DNA of 64,000 nt from Sedimentibacter sp. SX930 (GCA_002155105.1 MUZD01000002.1:496001-560000), one strand, 5' to 3'. Positions 1 to 10,498 are shown, numbered from the stretch's first letter. The notes: generated by a model from the letters alone, not told the origin. Made by a program: numbers and translations.

Positions 1-126
1 CCCTGGCTTGATTTGACTCAGCATATCTTGCGTTTTTTTCGCTTGTTTCTTTTGTGGTCTGATCAGGATGAAATACATTACGCCGAACAACACCCCATAA
101 AAGGCAATCATGATTACTGTATCCAT
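1..126 (-). CDS. yajC: Preprotein translocase subunit YajC (5' part only)
   Basis: Only the first 42 codons lie in the window; the gene runs off the left edge. The visible protein starts with one hydrophobic segment (about residues 3-22) followed by RPQKKQAKK, the typical YajC arrangement of a single membrane helix and a basic cytoplasmic stretch. YajC is an accessory subunit of the SecDF-YajC complex that assists Sec-dependent export. A GGAGG lies 7 bases before the ATG at 126. It follows tgt at a distance of 77 bases with no terminator between, so the two are probably co-transcribed, as in other Bacilli. Confidence 0.88.
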   Translation of the reverse strand, partial: MDTVIMIAFYGVLFGVMYFILIRPQKKQAKKTQDMLSQIKPG

Positions 127-203
127 ACATTTTCCTCCATCTGTGTATTATTTTTATCTATAATCCACTTTACCAAACTTTAAGATAGACTACTACCCAA
201 AAC

Positions 204-1382
<1,179 letters not shown>

Positions 1383-1384
1383 TC

Positions 1385-1390
1385 AGTATA
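1385..1390 (-). promoter_or_regulatory. Extended -10 promoter of tgt
   Basis: On the minus strand TATACT is preceded by TGG, which makes an extended -10 element; no good -35 is seen. It sits just downstream of the terminator of the preceding gene and fits a tgt-yajC transcript starting near 1378. Confidence 0.5.
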
Positions 1391-1430
1391 CCACAGTCGC
1401 ACACTATTTTCTTGTATTCGCTATTAAAAA

Positions 1431-1459
1431 AATGCAATCCCGATAATAAGGATTGCATT
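1431..1459 (-). terminator. Terminator after the isomerase-like gene
   Basis: Perfect 10-bp stem (AATGCAATCC with GGATTGCATT, 9-base loop) followed on the minus strand by a run of seven T. It separates the upstream sugar isomerase gene from tgt. Confidence 0.85.
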
Positions 1460-1491
1460 CCTGATTCGTAATGATATCGGCAAAGGACCGA

Positions 1492-2247
1492 TCACCAGGA
1501 TCGGATCTTTTTGTAATCAGCGATGATGGTTTTTGTCGCTTCATCGCCGACTCCGCATGGATATTCGATGCTGGCCGGCACTGAGTCCGGGAACAACGAC
1601 AAAAGACGGCGCATATCCACCAACCCGGATTCCAGGCCGGATAACGTAATTCCGTTCTCCGTAACGGCAACGTTTTTGATATGGATGTAGCTTACGGCAT
1701 CGCGCATTTCCTTAGCTGCAACGAAAGGATCGCTGTCGATGTAAATGAAATTGCCCGTGTCAAAAGTCAGTCCGATGTCCAATGAGGCTTTACGGGCTTC
1801 AGCAATAAAACCCATCAGGACAGCCGGGCTGCCCTTCTCTGCGCTCTGATCATTCTCTATCGTCAAACGGATGGGATAGGCAGTCAACAATTGCTGTACT
1901 TCTTCAGTCAGCTTGGCTGTGAATCCTCGGAATTCCCCTAACGTCACTTTCAGCTGGACCGCGCCCAGTAGCGAGGCCTCCTCAAAATAGTTGCCCATTT
2001 GTGCATTCAACACGCCTGCTGTAAAGAGTTCCGCCGGGACGGAATAGAACACCTTCAAGCCAGACTCCGAGGCTCGCTGAGCTATTTCCTTCATTTCCGT
2101 TTTGCCGAACAGGATGTACTCTCTTCTGACTTCCACAATCGGGAAACCCATTCCCTTGATTTCCTGCAATATTTCTTTTTGTTCCACTTTACTGTCCGCA
2201 AATCTATGCATGTACGCTAAAGTGTTCAATCCAATCTCTCTTGCCAT
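1492..2247 (-). CDS. Sugar phosphate isomerase/epimerase-like protein (TIM barrel)
   Basis: This 251-residue protein looks like the xylose isomerase-like/AP endonuclease 2 superfamily. It has alternating strand-helix units, a central RLTIEND segment, a GLTFDTGN motif, a YIHIKN strand, and an IEYP strand near the end, all placed where that superfamily keeps its metal ligands (Glu, Asp, His, Glu). The likely activity is isomerisation or epimerisation of a keto-sugar, but substrate cannot be read from sequence. A GGAG lies 8 bases before the ATG. It sits 21 bases after the unknown gene of the nfeD-floA operon and ends at its own terminator, so it is probably the last gene of that operon. Confidence 0.75.
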   Translation of the reverse strand: MAREIGLNTLAYMHRFADSKVEQKEILQEIKGMGFPIVEVRREYILFGKTEMKEIAQRASESGLKVFYSVPAELFTAGVLNAQMGNYFEEASLLGAVQLKVTLGEFRGFTAKLTEEVQQLLTAYPIRLTIENDQSAEKGSPAVLMGFIAEARKASLDIGLTFDTGNFIYIDSDPFVAAKEMRDAVSYIHIKNVAVTENGITLSGLESGLVDMRRLLSLFPDSVPASIEYPCGVGDEATKTIIADYKKIRSW

Positions 2248-2268
2248 CCATCTGTCTCCTTCAATGTC

Positions 2269-2922
2269 CTATTTGCGGTCAAAGTCCGGCCTATCGAGTA
2301 TTTCTTTGGCAATGACGGCTCGCATCAATGCTTTTTGATTGCCGGAATATTTTTTCTTGTTCTGAATGGTGGATTTCTCCATTCTTTTAGCGGTCTTCAA
2401 TTCCTTCTTGTCTTCAGAAAAGACGGTGAAGTCATCAGCCAACCCCACGGCAGGGTCCATATTATAATCCGTAAACTCTTGTACTTCAGCGGTTTCATAC
2501 GCAGTTTCCGTGTCATTTTGGTCGCTGCCTGTTTTTGGCGTATTCGCCCGCAACAGCAGCTGCCACAGATTTTCGCGGTTAACGAAAATCAGGATTTCCC
2601 TTCGCCAATTTCGGTTGGCCAAAATCCGGCTGACTTCCCGCAGATATTTTTCGGGCAGACGCTCCTGGAAAAAGCCATAGACCTGCTCAGGCTTCAATGT
2701 AGCCAGTTTTTTGATCAGTTGCTTCGCATTCTCATTTCCGGCACCATCAAACGACTGGCGAACTGTCTGCTGCATGGCAGCTGCTTGGGATGTACCCGCT
2801 CGAAGTCTGGCGTTCTCAGCTAGCCGGTTTATCCGTTTGACTATCGAGATGAGCACAGAGAGAAAGAACACTAGGAAAAGGATCGGCAACAGGATCGGTA
2901 AAAGAAAGGTTAGGCTAGTCAT
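2269..2922 (-). CDS. Uncharacterised membrane-anchored protein linked to floA
   Basis: I do not recognise this 217-residue protein. The first 25-30 residues form one very hydrophobic helix; the rest is charged and soluble. It includes a central segment with [19 protein letters not shown] followed by [16 protein letters not shown], an acidic stretch rich in D, E and T around residues 130-165, and a basic tail. The start ATG overlaps the floA stop codon in an ATGA arrangement, so translation is probably coupled. B. subtilis has a small unrelated-looking third gene (yqfB) in this place. A role with flotillin-type membrane domains is suggested by position only. Confidence 0.7.
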   Translation of the reverse strand: MTSLTFLLPILLPILFLVFFLSVLISIVKRINRLAENARLRAGTSQAAAMQQTVRQSFDGAGNENAKQLIKKLATLKPEQVYGFFQERLPEKYLREVSRILANRNWRREILIFVNRENLWQLLLRANTPKTGSDQNDTETAYETAEVQEFTDYNMDPAVGLADDFTVFSEDKKELKTAKRMEKSTIQNKKKYSGNQKALMRAVIAKEILDRPDFDRK

Positions 2923-3905
2923 TCCGGTTCGCTTCTATCTGCCGGAAACTCTGAAATGCTGCTCCTCATTTCAGTATCCGCTATAATATTTTTCATTTTA
3001 TAATAATCCATCACGCCTATGTTTCCGTTGCGCAGTGCTTCAGCCAACGCCAACGGCACCTCAGCTTCGGCTTCGACCACTTTCGCCCGCATCCTTTGCA
3101 CTTCAGCAATCATTTCCTGTTCTTCTGCGACCGCAAAAGCACGGCGTTCTTCCGCTTTTGCTTGGGCTACACGCTTGTCTGCCTCCGCTTGCTCCGCCTG
3201 CAGTTTTGCGCCCACGTTACGGCCGACGTCAACATCGGCGATATCGATGGACAGTATCTCAAAGGCGGTACCCGAGTCCAGACCTTTTTTCAGGATCGTT
3301 TGGGAAATGGAGTCCGGATTCTCCAGTACGGAAGTGTGCATCTTTGCAGAGCCGACGGTAGTGACGATCCCCTCGCCGACACGGGCGATGATCGTTTCTT
3401 CGCCAGCACCACCGACCAATCGTTCAATGTTGGCACGTACCGTTACTTTTGCTTTGGCTTTCACTTCTATCCCGTTCATGGCGACACCCGCGATGATCGG
3501 TGTTTCGATGACTTTTGGGTTAACGCTCATTTTCACTGCTTCCAATACATTACGACCGGCCAAATCGATGGCAGCCGCTTTTTCAAAACCTAAATCGATA
3601 TCGGCACGCTGCGCTGCAATCAGCGCATCGATGACCATATTGACATCTCCGCCAGCAAGATGATGTGCCTCCAATTCATTTATATCAATTATCAGTCCCG
3701 CTTTTGTGGCTTTTATCATCGGTTGCACGATCATAGAAGGTATTACCCGGCGCAAGCGCATGCCGACCAGATTTGAAATTTTGACTTTCACTCCCGAAAA
3801 GTAAGCCGTGATCCATAGACCAACCGGCACAAAACGGAAAAATAAAGATAAAAACAGTACGACAAACAATGCAATAAAGATAAGTCCTATCAATCCTTCT
3901 GTCAT
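2919..3905 (-). CDS. floA: Flotillin-like protein FloA
   Basis: 328 residues, the usual length of bacterial FloA (B. subtilis YqfA). The N-terminal 30 residues are a hydrophobic membrane-associated segment; residues about 45-250 form the SPFH/band-7-like domain, with [20 protein letters not shown] near its middle. The C-terminal third is a long Ala/Glu/Arg-rich helix ([20 protein letters not shown]) that drives oligomerisation. The family scaffolds lipid microdomains that organise membrane protein complexes. Its ATG overlaps the nfeD stop (ATGA), a pairing that is near-universal for FloA and NfeD. Confidence 0.95.
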   Translation of the reverse strand: MTEGLIGLIFIALFVVLFLSLFFRFVPVGLWITAYFSGVKVKISNLVGMRLRRVIPSMIVQPMIKATKAGLIIDINELEAHHLAGGDVNMVIDALIAAQRADIDLGFEKAAAIDLAGRNVLEAVKMSVNPKVIETPIIAGVAMNGIEVKAKAKVTVRANIERLVGGAGEETIIARVGEGIVTTVGSAKMHTSVLENPDSISQTILKKGLDSGTAFEILSIDIADVDVGRNVGAKLQAEQAEADKRVAQAKAEERRAFAVAEEQEMIAEVQRMRAKVVEAEAEVPLALAEALRNGNIGVMDYYKMKNIIADTEMRSSISEFPADRSEPE

Positions 3906-4504
3906 TCTCCATCCAACTCCTTGACTGTAATTTTGACCCCTTCAACCTGGATAACCTGAATCTGCTTTCCTTCAAATATGATCTTCCCATCACTGACTAC
4001 GTCGAGCACCACACCTCCGATAGCGACTTTGCCGGCTGGCCGCAGCGTCGTCGTGGCTGTGCCTATCATTCCCAAGAATTCGGAATAGTCTTTGCTGGAC
4101 GAATACCCGCGCTCCCGATTCAGGGAAGTGTCCAAAATCAATTTGCTGCGGTCCGGCAAGAATTTATAACCTTTTTTCAACAGCACTGACGTCGCCACAC
4201 CGGAAATGATGATTGCTAAACTGACATCCAGCACACTTTCCAAAATGCGTTCATTGTTCAAAAACAGGCCGGCTGCGACCATCAGGAAACCCGCGATCCC
4301 CACCAGCCCGAAATCAGGTATGAACAATTCAACAATCAACAACATTATTCCGAACAGGAACAGTAGCAAAGTCAGCCAGTTCCCGCTCCCGAAATACAGG
4401 AAATACAACAAAAAACTCAGGACGGCCGCAGCTCCGAAGAGATAATACTTCGAAGTGAACAACATAAAAACCAGACACAGAAATCCGATAACCAAAAACA
4501 GCAA
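3902..4504 (-). CDS. nfeD: NfeD-like membrane protein
   Basis: 200 residues with four or so closely spaced hydrophobic helices in the first 120 residues (including [30 protein letters not shown], shown here only as the family landmark region) and a C-terminal OB-fold of beta strands ([13 protein letters not shown] ... [14 protein letters not shown]). This is the short, protease-less NfeD type that partners flotillin. The start is TTG at 4504: GGAGG stands 8 bases upstream and no ATG fits. It is the first gene of nfeD-floA-unknown-isomerase, with a promoter at 4579-4607. Confidence 0.88.
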   Translation of the reverse strand: MLFLVIGFLCLVFMLFTSKYYLFGAAAVLSFLLYFLYFGSGNWLTLLLFLFGIMLLIVELFIPDFGLVGIAGFLMVAAGLFLNNERILESVLDVSLAIIISGVATSVLLKKGYKFLPDRSKLILDTSLNRERGYSSSKDYSEFLGMIGTATTTLRPAGKVAIGGVVLDVVSDGKIIFEGKQIQVIQVEGVKITVKELDGE

Positions 4505-4578
4505 GATGAACGCCTCCTTCGGCTTCGTTCCGATAGCAACAATAAACAGTCATATCCTTGAAGATAAAGATAAGAAAA

Positions 4579-4607
4579 TTTATATTATCATTTTACCGCA
4601 AATACAA
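4579..4607 (-). promoter_or_regulatory. Promoter of the nfeD-floA operon
   Basis: On the minus strand TTGTAT (4602-4607) and TATAAA (4579-4584) are 17 bases apart. The site lies between the clpB terminator and the TTG start of nfeD and leaves a leader of roughly 70 bases. Confidence 0.6.
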
Positions 4608-4615
4608 AAATAACA

Positions 4616-4645
4616 AAAGGAAATCCCTTTCAGGACTTCCTCTTT
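4616..4645 (-). terminator. Terminator after clpB
   Basis: Hairpin with an AAAGAGGAAGTCC arm and a GGGATTTCCTTT arm including G-U pairs, followed on the minus strand by TTGTTATTTTTG. It lies just after the clpB stop codon. Confidence 0.7.
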
Positions 4646-4663
4646 GCTAAATGACTTGTCAAA

Positions 4664-7285
4664 TTATTGTTGAAATTCAGCAAGATCGACGGTCTGGAAT
4701 CCAACTTGATTCCCAACCAAAGTCACCGTCACCGACTGATTCTCATGGATATCGCCCTTTATGATGGCGCGTGCCAATGGATTCTCGATCTCAGCTGAGA
4801 TGAATCTTCTGAGCGGCCGAGCGCCGTAAATCGGATCGTAAGCATTATCCGCTATCCAGGCTGCAACCTCATCAGAAACGGCGAGCTGGATCTGTTTGTC
4901 CGCCAGCCGATTGGATAGTTCCTTGACCATTTTGACGATGATCTTTTTGACATCCGCTTTGCTTAATGGCGTAAAGAGGATGGTATCGTCGATCCTGTTC
5001 AAAAATTCAGGCTTGAACGACCCTTTCAATACCTTCATGACCTCATTGGCCACCTCTTCCGGGATGGTTCCATCGGATTGGACACCTTCCAGCAGGAGCT
5101 GAGACCCGATGTTGCTGGTCATGATCAAGACAGTGTTTTTGAAATCGACCACGCGCCCTTTCGAATCGGTCAAACGGCCATCATCCAATACTTGCAACAG
5201 AATGTTGAAGACATCCGGGTGCGCCTTCTCGATTTCATCCAAGAGAATGATCGTATAAGGGCTTCGGCGGACCGCTTCCGTCAACTGACCGCCTTCTTCG
5301 TAACCGACATAGCCAGGGGGTGCCCCGATGAGCCGGGAAACTGAAAATTTTTCCATGTATTCGCTCATATCGAGTCGGACCATATGTTCATCTGAGTCGA
5401 ACAGATTTTCCGCCAAGGCTTTCGCCAATTCCGTTTTCCCGACTCCAGTAGGCCCCAGGAACAGGAAAGACCCGATTGGACGGTTAGGCGACTGCAAGCC
5501 GGCACGCGAGCGCAGAACGGCATTCGTGACGCTCTCCACTGCTTCCTCTTGCCCGATGACCCGCTTATGCAACGTTTCCTCCAATTTCAGGAGTTTGTCC
5601 CTTTCACCCTCAACCAGCTTCGTAACCGGGATGCCGGTCATCCGTCCCACCACTGTTGCGATTTCGTTTTCGGTGACCGATTCCTGGACAAGGTTGCCTT
5701 CTTTACCTCTCCGGGCTGCATTCTCCTTTTCGAGAGCCGCCAATTCCTTTTCCATCTGCGGGATACTGCCGTGGCGCAAAACTGCCGCCCGTTCCAGGTC
5801 ATAGTCGGCTTCCGCATCCTCCAACTGTCTACGCGCGTCCTCCAGGTCCTCCCGTTTGGCACGCAGCTTTTCGACCTCTTCCTTTTCATTGCCCCATTTC
5901 ATGCGCAATTCATTTGATTCTTCGCGCAGATCGGCCAACTCGACTTGCAGAGTCGCCAATCTTTTCTTGCTCTGATCGTCGGATTCCTTCTTCAGGGCTG
6001 CCTCTTCGATCTCGAGTTGCATCAGTTTGCGGCTCACTTGATCCAATTCGGTGGGCATCGAATTCATTTCCACTTTTATGTTTGCGCATGCCTCATCGAC
6101 AAGATCGATTGCCTTATCCGGCAGAAACCGGTCAGTGATGTAGCGATCGGATAAGGTCGCGGCCGCAACGAGGGCATTATCATGGATATTGACGCTGTGG
6201 TGGATTTCATACCGTTCCTTCAATCCCCTCAAGATGCTGATTGTGTCGGCAACTGTCGGTTCTTTCACCAATACCTTCTGGAATCTCCGCTCCAAGGCCT
6301 TGTCCTTCTCCAGATTTTGGCGGTATTCATCCAGAGTGGTCGCTCCGATACAATGCAATTCACCTCTGGCCAGCATAGGTTTCAGCAGATTGCCGGCATC
6401 CATACTCCCCTCGGTTTTCCCAGCCCCGACGATCGTATGGATCTCATCAATGAACAGGATGATGCGGCCGTCGCTTTTCTTCACTTCTTTCAATACTGCT
6501 TTCAGGCGTTCCTCGAATTCTCCGCGGTATTTGGCTCCCGCAATCAAAGAGCCCATATCCAATGAAAAGATCGTTTTGTCCTTCAGGTTATCCGGCACGT
6601 CTTTTTTCACGATCCGCTGGGCCAAACCTTCCACGATGGCGGTTTTGCCGACGCCCGGTTCACCGATCAGGATCGGGTTATTTTTTGTTTTTCGCGACAA
6701 AATGCGGATGACATCCCTGATTTCTTCGTCCCGGCCGATGACCGGATCTTGTTTTCCGCTCCTGACTGCCTGCACAAGGTCTATGCCATACTTTTCCAAC
6801 GCTTCATATTGATCTTCCTGATTTTGCGAAGTCACGCGTTCTCCCCCTCTCATATCCTTGATTTTTTCGGCGATCATTTTTTCCGTAAGGCCTTGATTTC
6901 CCAGAAATTTGGTCAAAGGATGATTTTTCAGTGTCATCAAGCTCAAAAGCACCGTATCCGTGGAGATGAAATCATCCTTCAACTCCGACCGCTTGCGGTC
7001 TGCTTCCAGAAAGAGATTGTACAGATTTTGGCTGAATGTTTGCCCATACTGGACGGAAGTGCCCTCAATCACCACTGATTTATCCAGTTCTTTGTCAACT
7101 GCCGATTCAAATGCCTCGACCGCCACCCCTGAATCGATATAAAAATTGCGCGCAAAACTATCCGGCTGCAGAAATATTTTCCACAGATGGGCGACATCGA
7201 TGGTCTGGTGCTTGCGCACCATGGCGATACGTTGCGCTTCTGCGATTGCCTGCTGCAGGGCTGTCGTCATTTTTTCCATTTCCAT
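4664..7285 (-). CDS. clpB: ATP-dependent disaggregase ClpB
   Basis: 873-residue Hsp100 unfoldase that pulls proteins out of aggregates together with DnaK. Order of domains: N-domain (1-150), first AAA module with Walker A GEPGVGKT near residue 208 and FIDEIHT, coiled-coil M-domain around 400-520, then second AAA module with GPTGVGKTE and [12 protein letters not shown]. The M-domain distinguishes it from ClpC. The frame is open to 7318, but AGGAGG 7 bases before the ATG at 7285 fixes the start ([12 protein letters not shown]). It is a single-gene unit with its own promoter and terminator, and a CtsR box overlaps the -35. Confidence 0.97.
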   Translation of the reverse strand: MEMEKMTTALQQAIAEAQRIAMVRKHQTIDVAHLWKIFLQPDSFARNFYIDSGVAVEAFESAVDKELDKSVVIEGTSVQYGQTFSQNLYNLFLEADRKRSELKDDFISTDTVLLSLMTLKNHPLTKFLGNQGLTEKMIAEKIKDMRGGERVTSQNQEDQYEALEKYGIDLVQAVRSGKQDPVIGRDEEIRDVIRILSRKTKNNPILIGEPGVGKTAIVEGLAQRIVKKDVPDNLKDKTIFSLDMGSLIAGAKYRGEFEERLKAVLKEVKKSDGRIILFIDEIHTIVGAGKTEGSMDAGNLLKPMLARGELHCIGATTLDEYRQNLEKDKALERRFQKVLVKEPTVADTISILRGLKERYEIHHSVNIHDNALVAAATLSDRYITDRFLPDKAIDLVDEACANIKVEMNSMPTELDQVSRKLMQLEIEEAALKKESDDQSKKRLATLQVELADLREESNELRMKWGNEKEEVEKLRAKREDLEDARRQLEDAEADYDLERAAVLRHGSIPQMEKELAALEKENAARRGKEGNLVQESVTENEIATVVGRMTGIPVTKLVEGERDKLLKLEETLHKRVIGQEEAVESVTNAVLRSRAGLQSPNRPIGSFLFLGPTGVGKTELAKALAENLFDSDEHMVRLDMSEYMEKFSVSRLIGAPPGYVGYEEGGQLTEAVRRSPYTIILLDEIEKAHPDVFNILLQVLDDGRLTDSKGRVVDFKNTVLIMTSNIGSQLLLEGVQSDGTIPEEVANEVMKVLKGSFKPEFLNRIDDTILFTPLSKADVKKIIVKMVKELSNRLADKQIQLAVSDEVAAWIADNAYDPIYGARPLRRFISAEIENPLARAIIKGDIHENQSVTVTLVGNQVGFQTVDLAEFQQ

Positions 7286-7331
7286 GCTAGGACCTCCTCG
7301 AAATTCTACTGCATTCATGCTTTATAGGACA

Positions 7332-7360
7332 AGTATACGACTATGGTCAGAATTGGTCAA
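7332..7360 (-). promoter_or_regulatory. Promoter of clpB
   Basis: On the minus strand TTGACC (7355-7360) and TATACT (7332-7337) are separated by exactly 17 bases. This is a strong vegetative-type promoter, overlapped by the CtsR box. Confidence 0.85.
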
Positions 7361-7361
7361 A
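7345..7361 (+). promoter_or_regulatory. CtsR heat-shock operator
   Basis: Tandem heptads GGTCAGA-ATT-GGTCAAA read on the plus strand. This matches the known CtsR direct repeat (RGTCAAA, three bases, RGTCAAA) in all but one base, and it covers the -35 and part of the spacer of the clpB promoter. Repression by CtsR and release on heat shock is the expected regulation. No CIRCE element for HrcA was seen here. Confidence 0.85.
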
Positions 7362-7377
7362 TGATAACGCGAAAAAA

Positions 7378-7411
7378 AAGAACAACAAAGGTGATTTCCT
7401 TTGTTGTTCTT
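7378..7411 (-). terminator. Terminator after the yitW-like gene
   Basis: Perfect 14-bp stem (AAGAACAACAAAGG with its complement) and a 6-base loop, followed on the minus strand by eight T. It ends the yitU-yitV-yitW transcript just before the clpB promoter. Confidence 0.92.
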
Positions 7412-7415
7412 TTCA

Positions 7416-7760
7416 TCATCGGATTCCTAACGCGATGCGTGCATAGCGGGACATTCTATCTGTCGTCCAGGCAGGATACCATACCAATTTCACTTGCGTT
7501 TCGGTTACTTCAGGAACAGCTTTCAACGCACGATGGATTTCATCGGTGATGACATCCGCCAATGGGCAGCCCATCGTTGTGAGCGTCATTTTGATCAGGC
7601 AGAAGCCATCCTGTTCCAATTCCACTTCATAGATCAAACCCAAATTGACGATATCTATCCCTAATTCCGGATCTATCACTTGCTCAAGCGCCGCCAAGAC
7701 GCGTTCTTTTATGCTTTCCAATTCTTCTTGCGAAAATTGGGGATTTATCTCTTCAGTCAT
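7416..7760 (-). CDS. yitW: MIP18/DUF59 family iron-sulfur assembly protein (YitW-like)
   Basis: 114 residues of the MIP18/DUF59 family, whose members (SufT and relatives) help mature Fe-S proteins. Diagnostic parts are DPELGIDIVNLGLIYEV near the N-terminus, MTLTTMGCPLADVI with the conserved Cys, and VKLVWYPAW near the end. The frame is open much further upstream, but AGAGGTGTATGCA before the ATG at 7760 gives the family length. It follows yitV- and yitU-like genes in the same order as in B. subtilis. The exact client protein is unknown. Confidence 0.88.
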   Translation of the reverse strand: MTEEINPQFSQEELESIKERVLAALEQVIDPELGIDIVNLGLIYEVELEQDGFCLIKMTLTTMGCPLADVITDEIHRALKAVPEVTETQVKLVWYPAWTTDRMSRYARIALGIR

Positions 7761-7824
7761 TGCATACACCTCTACCCTTTCTGGATTAATTTGATGATAA
7801 CAGTTTGTGCATAGAAATTCAATG

Positions 7825-8583
7825 CTAATATACGTTCCCCAAAAATGCAGCCATTTCCTCAAAAATAGCGTAAGGAACCTTATGCCCGGCGCCCTCTGTT
7901 GACCGGAAGCAAATATTATCCGCAAAAGCTTCCCCGCTGATCGAGCTGACGAACTGAGCCATCTGTTGGTATGGAACACTTTCATCGGCTGTGCCATGCC
8001 AGATATAAAACGGCGTGTCCACGAGCGCTTCCGGATGTTCTTTGAGGCTCAGGCTTTCAAATGGCGCCATCAAGGCATTGACTTTCTCATCATCAATCGG
8101 CGGTAGGCCCTCCACCCAACGGGACTTCAATGCCCAATGGGACAAACCGATCGGATCCGGGCTGCCCATCAGACAGGCTGCCGAATGGATCCAAGGGTAT
8201 TGCGTCAAGGCGATGCAGGTGGTGATGCCTCCCATCGAAAGACCCGTGACCGAGATCTTGTCTTTTTTTGCCAACCCCGCTTCAACGTAGACCGCTACAA
8301 TATCGGGAAGTTCTTTGATGCTTTGCAGGACAACCGACCAGAATTCTGCCGCCGGTTCGCCAGCATAGGCTTCATCTTTGCGTTCACCATGGCGATAGGC
8401 ATCGGGGATGACCACCCGCATACCGTTGCTGGCTAACGCATAACCAGGCTCCAGGCCTCGCTCTTTTTGGTTCGTGATGCCATGATAAAAGAATGCGAGC
8501 GGAATGGCCTCATTTTTCTTAGCTTCTTCAACGATTTCCAGAATCGGTATATTATGAATGATTTTTCTTTCGATTACGATCAA
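7825..8583 (-). CDS. yitV: Alpha/beta-hydrolase, YitV-like esterase
   Basis: 252-residue alpha/beta-hydrolase. It shows an oxyanion-region FFYHGITNQKE, the nucleophile elbow GLSMGG (Ser about residue 118), a WHGTADESVPY loop that would carry the catalytic Asp, and GAGHKVPYAIFEEM with the catalytic His. No signal peptide is present, so it acts in the cytoplasm. The start is TTG at 8583 behind GAGGGATCCAA. The yitU-yitV-yitW order matches B. subtilis. The substrate is unknown; a carboxylesterase is the safe statement. Confidence 0.85.
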   Translation of the reverse strand: MIVIERKIIHNIPILEIVEEAKKNEAIPLAFFYHGITNQKERGLEPGYALASNGMRVVIPDAYRHGERKDEAYAGEPAAEFWSVVLQSIKELPDIVAVYVEAGLAKKDKISVTGLSMGGITTCIALTQYPWIHSAACLMGSPDPIGLSHWALKSRWVEGLPPIDDEKVNALMAPFESLSLKEHPEALVDTPFYIWHGTADESVPYQQMAQFVSSISGEAFADNICFRSTEGAGHKVPYAIFEEMAAFLGNVY

Positions 8584-8615
8584 TTGGATCCCTCTTTTTC
8601 AGCTCTGATCTGCTG

Positions 8616-9425
8616 CTATAGGCAAAAATATTTTTCCAGATAGATTGCCAAGCCGTCGTCATGATTCGTATGTGTCGTTACATCGTCGGCAATCTTCTTT
8701 AATGCCGTGATCCCATTCTGCATGACGACACCATGACCAGCATAGCGGATCATTTCCATATCATTGTCCTCGTCACCGAAGGCAAGAATATCTTCCCGCT
8801 TGATGCCGTAGTTATTCGCGACCACTTCAACGCCAAGTGCTTTTTGGACGCCGGCGGAGACGATTTCAAGGCAGGGCATCGTGCCACCCCACGTCCGGAT
8901 TTCGATGGAATTCCCATAACGCGCCAAAATCCGATCCCGGATGGCTTCCAAATTCCGTTCGTCCGAAAACACATTCATGGAAGTAGGATTTTCCGACAGC
9001 GTATCCTTCGAAGTGATTTGCGTCGCCAACAAATTTTTCGGGAAATATTCGTTTGACGGCAGCGTTGCGGTGGATGCGAAAAGCTTGTTCTTGCCTTCTA
9101 TGCAGATAAAATCGATTCCCATTTCTTCACGTTGTTCGATCAGATCCATCGCAAATTCTTTGTTCAGCGTCTTGTGGTAATAATTACTCCAATTGCTGTC
9201 AGTGGGATTATGGCATAAGGCACCGTTGAAGTTCACCAATGGAGTGGTCATCTTGAGCGTCTCATAAAATTCTTTGCTGTTTCTGTAAGGACGGCCGGTT
9301 GCGATCATGACCAGATGGTTATCCTTTTGCAACCTTGCCAGCACATTTTTGGTCCGATCGCTCAACAACGACTGATTGTTGAGTGTGGTGCCATCCAAAT
9401 CTAAAGCGATTAGTTTTTGTTTCAT
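8616..9425 (-). CDS. yitU: Cof-type HAD phosphatase, YitU-like
   Basis: 269-residue HAD-superfamily hydrolase of the Cof (subclass IIB) type. Motif I is DLDGTTLNN (Asp 9 and 11), motif II is the IATGRPYR region, and motif IV is GDEDNDMEM. B. subtilis YitU dephosphorylates the riboflavin intermediate 5-amino-6-(5-phospho-D-ribitylamino)uracil. The shared yitU-yitV-yitW order supports orthology, but Cof-type enzymes are promiscuous and the window has no riboflavin genes, so the substrate is inference. GGAGG precedes the ATG. Confidence 0.8.
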   Translation of the reverse strand: MKQKLIALDLDGTTLNNQSLLSDRTKNVLARLQKDNHLVMIATGRPYRNSKEFYETLKMTTPLVNFNGALCHNPTDSNWSNYYHKTLNKEFAMDLIEQREEMGIDFICIEGKNKLFASTATLPSNEYFPKNLLATQITSKDTLSENPTSMNVFSDERNLEAIRDRILARYGNSIEIRTWGGTMPCLEIVSAGVQKALGVEVVANNYGIKREDILAFGDEDNDMEMIRYAGHGVVMQNGITALKKIADDVTTHTNHDDGLAIYLEKYFCL

Positions 9426-9461
9426 AGTTCCTCCTGCGTTTTCCGCGTCAGAGACGAATAC

Positions 9462-9914
9462 TCATTCGATCCCAAGCGACGGAAATTTGCTTTTTAATTC
9501 TGCTGTCATGACCTTTGCGATATTCGATCCGATCACGAGCATTTCATATAGTGGTTTGACATCGGTTGTCGAGCGGCCCAAAAGCCGAAGGAAAATCTCG
9601 CCATCCCCCGCCAGGCAAAGTGTATAATAAAAAGTCTTGGTTTGGTTCAATTCATTGATCAGTTCCAACAGGTTCACTTTATCAGCGTAATTATTCAGGT
9701 AAGCCAATTTTCTGTAGCTGATCTGAAAATCACTTTCGGCCTCATCTTTCGCGATGACTACACCGAACGGCAAGGAATGTTCTTTATCGAGATTGAATTT
9801 GCCCTGATACAAATACTGACCATTTTGGATGGGATGACTTTTCAGTGGCATGCCTTTTTCTTGGAACTTTTGGTCAAGCGCTGCTAATATCGTCAAAACT
9901 ATCACTCTTTTCAT
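9462..9914 (-). CDS. Uncharacterised small protein, possibly YbjN-like
   Basis: About 150 residues and no recognised catalytic motif. The fold pattern of strands and helices (FGVVIAKDEAESDFQISYRKLAYL, FYYTLCLAGDGEIFLRLLG, then a C-terminal helix) faintly resembles YbjN/chaperone-like proteins, but I am not sure. The ATG at 9914 has no ribosome binding site and lies right after an extended -10-like TGCTATACT. A TTG six codons in (9896) has AAAGAGTGAT upstream and may be the true start, giving 144 residues. It stands between rplS and yitU as a separate unit behind the rplS terminator. Confidence 0.6.
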   Translation of the reverse strand: MKRVIVLTILAALDQKFQEKGMPLKSHPIQNGQYLYQGKFNLDKEHSLPFGVVIAKDEAESDFQISYRKLAYLNNYADKVNLLELINELNQTKTFYYTLCLAGDGEIFLRLLGRSTTDVKPLYEMLVIGSNIAKVMTAELKSKFPSLGIE

Positions 9915-9974
9915 ATATGGTGCTACTAGTATAGCACATTTCCCCCAAGAATTACGCTTATCACGATATACAAA

Positions 9975-10003
9975 AAAGGTCCGGAACCGAAGTCCAGACC
10001 TTT
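9975..10003 (-). terminator. Terminator after rplS
   Basis: Hairpin with arms AAAGGTCTGGAC and GTTCCGGACCTTT and a TTCG-type loop, followed on the minus strand by a T run. It ends the rpsP-rplS operon. Confidence 0.82.
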
Positions 10004-10022
10004 CCATATGTCATGCGGAATA

Positions 10023-10376
10023 TTAACGACGTTTTTCTCTGATACGAGCAGCTTTTCCGTGTAATGCGCGCAAGTAATAAAGTTTTGCACGACGCACTTT
10101 ACCGAAGCGAACAACTTCGATTTGAGCTACACGAGGTGTGTGCAATGGGAATGTACGTTCCACACCGATACCGTTGGAAATTTTACGTACTGTATAAGTT
10201 TCGCTGATTCCGAATCCGCGACGTTTGATGACTACGCCCTCGAATAATTGGATACGTTCTCTTGTTCCTTCGACTACGCGAGCGTGGACGCGAACAGTGT
10301 CTCCAGGACGGAATGTAGGAATATCACTACGTAATTGTCCTTGTGTAATTGCTTCAATCAATGGTAATTGACTCAT
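10023..10376 (-). CDS. rplS: 50S ribosomal protein L19
   Basis: 117 residues, standard for L19, which sits at the subunit interface of the large ribosomal subunit. The segment [21 protein letters not shown] and the basic tail [20 protein letters not shown] are typical. AAGGAG before the ATG at 10376 sets the start; the longer open frame to 10409 is not used. It has its own promoter and a structured leader, in addition to likely read-through from trmD. Confidence 0.98.
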   Translation of the reverse strand: MSQLPLIEAITQGQLRSDIPTFRPGDTVRVHARVVEGTRERIQLFEGVVIKRRGFGISETYTVRKISNGIGVERTFPLHTPRVAQIEVVRFGKVRRAKLYYLRALHGKAARIREKRR

Positions 10377-10469
10377 GTTTTTTTCTCCTTCCAACCGACA
10401 TTCATACACAATCTTTCAGCACAGCGGAATATCGTATTATATGGAGCAGTCTCTCTGCTCACCTGTAGA
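10377..10469 (-). promoter_or_regulatory. Structured 5' leader of rplS (candidate L19 leader)
   Basis: Between the rplS promoter and start codon lies a leader of about 90 bases. Its 5' end holds a perfect hairpin with GAGCAG and CTGCTC arms at 10444-10460. L19 leader RNAs are known in low-GC Gram-positives as autoregulatory elements. I cannot align this one to that family by eye, so the name is a candidate. Confidence 0.5.
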
Positions 10470-10498
10470 ATTCTACCACAATAATTTTGACGTGTAAA
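10470..10498 (-). promoter_or_regulatory. Promoter of rplS
   Basis: On the minus strand TTTACA (10493-10498) and TAGAAT (10470-10475) are exactly 17 bases apart. It gives rplS an independent transcript downstream of trmD. Confidence 0.75.

Noticed and set aside
1404-1670. An 88-codon minus-strand frame overlapping the end of the isomerase-like gene.
   Set aside because: It overlaps the real gene in another frame and runs across its terminator hairpin; no ribosome binding site.
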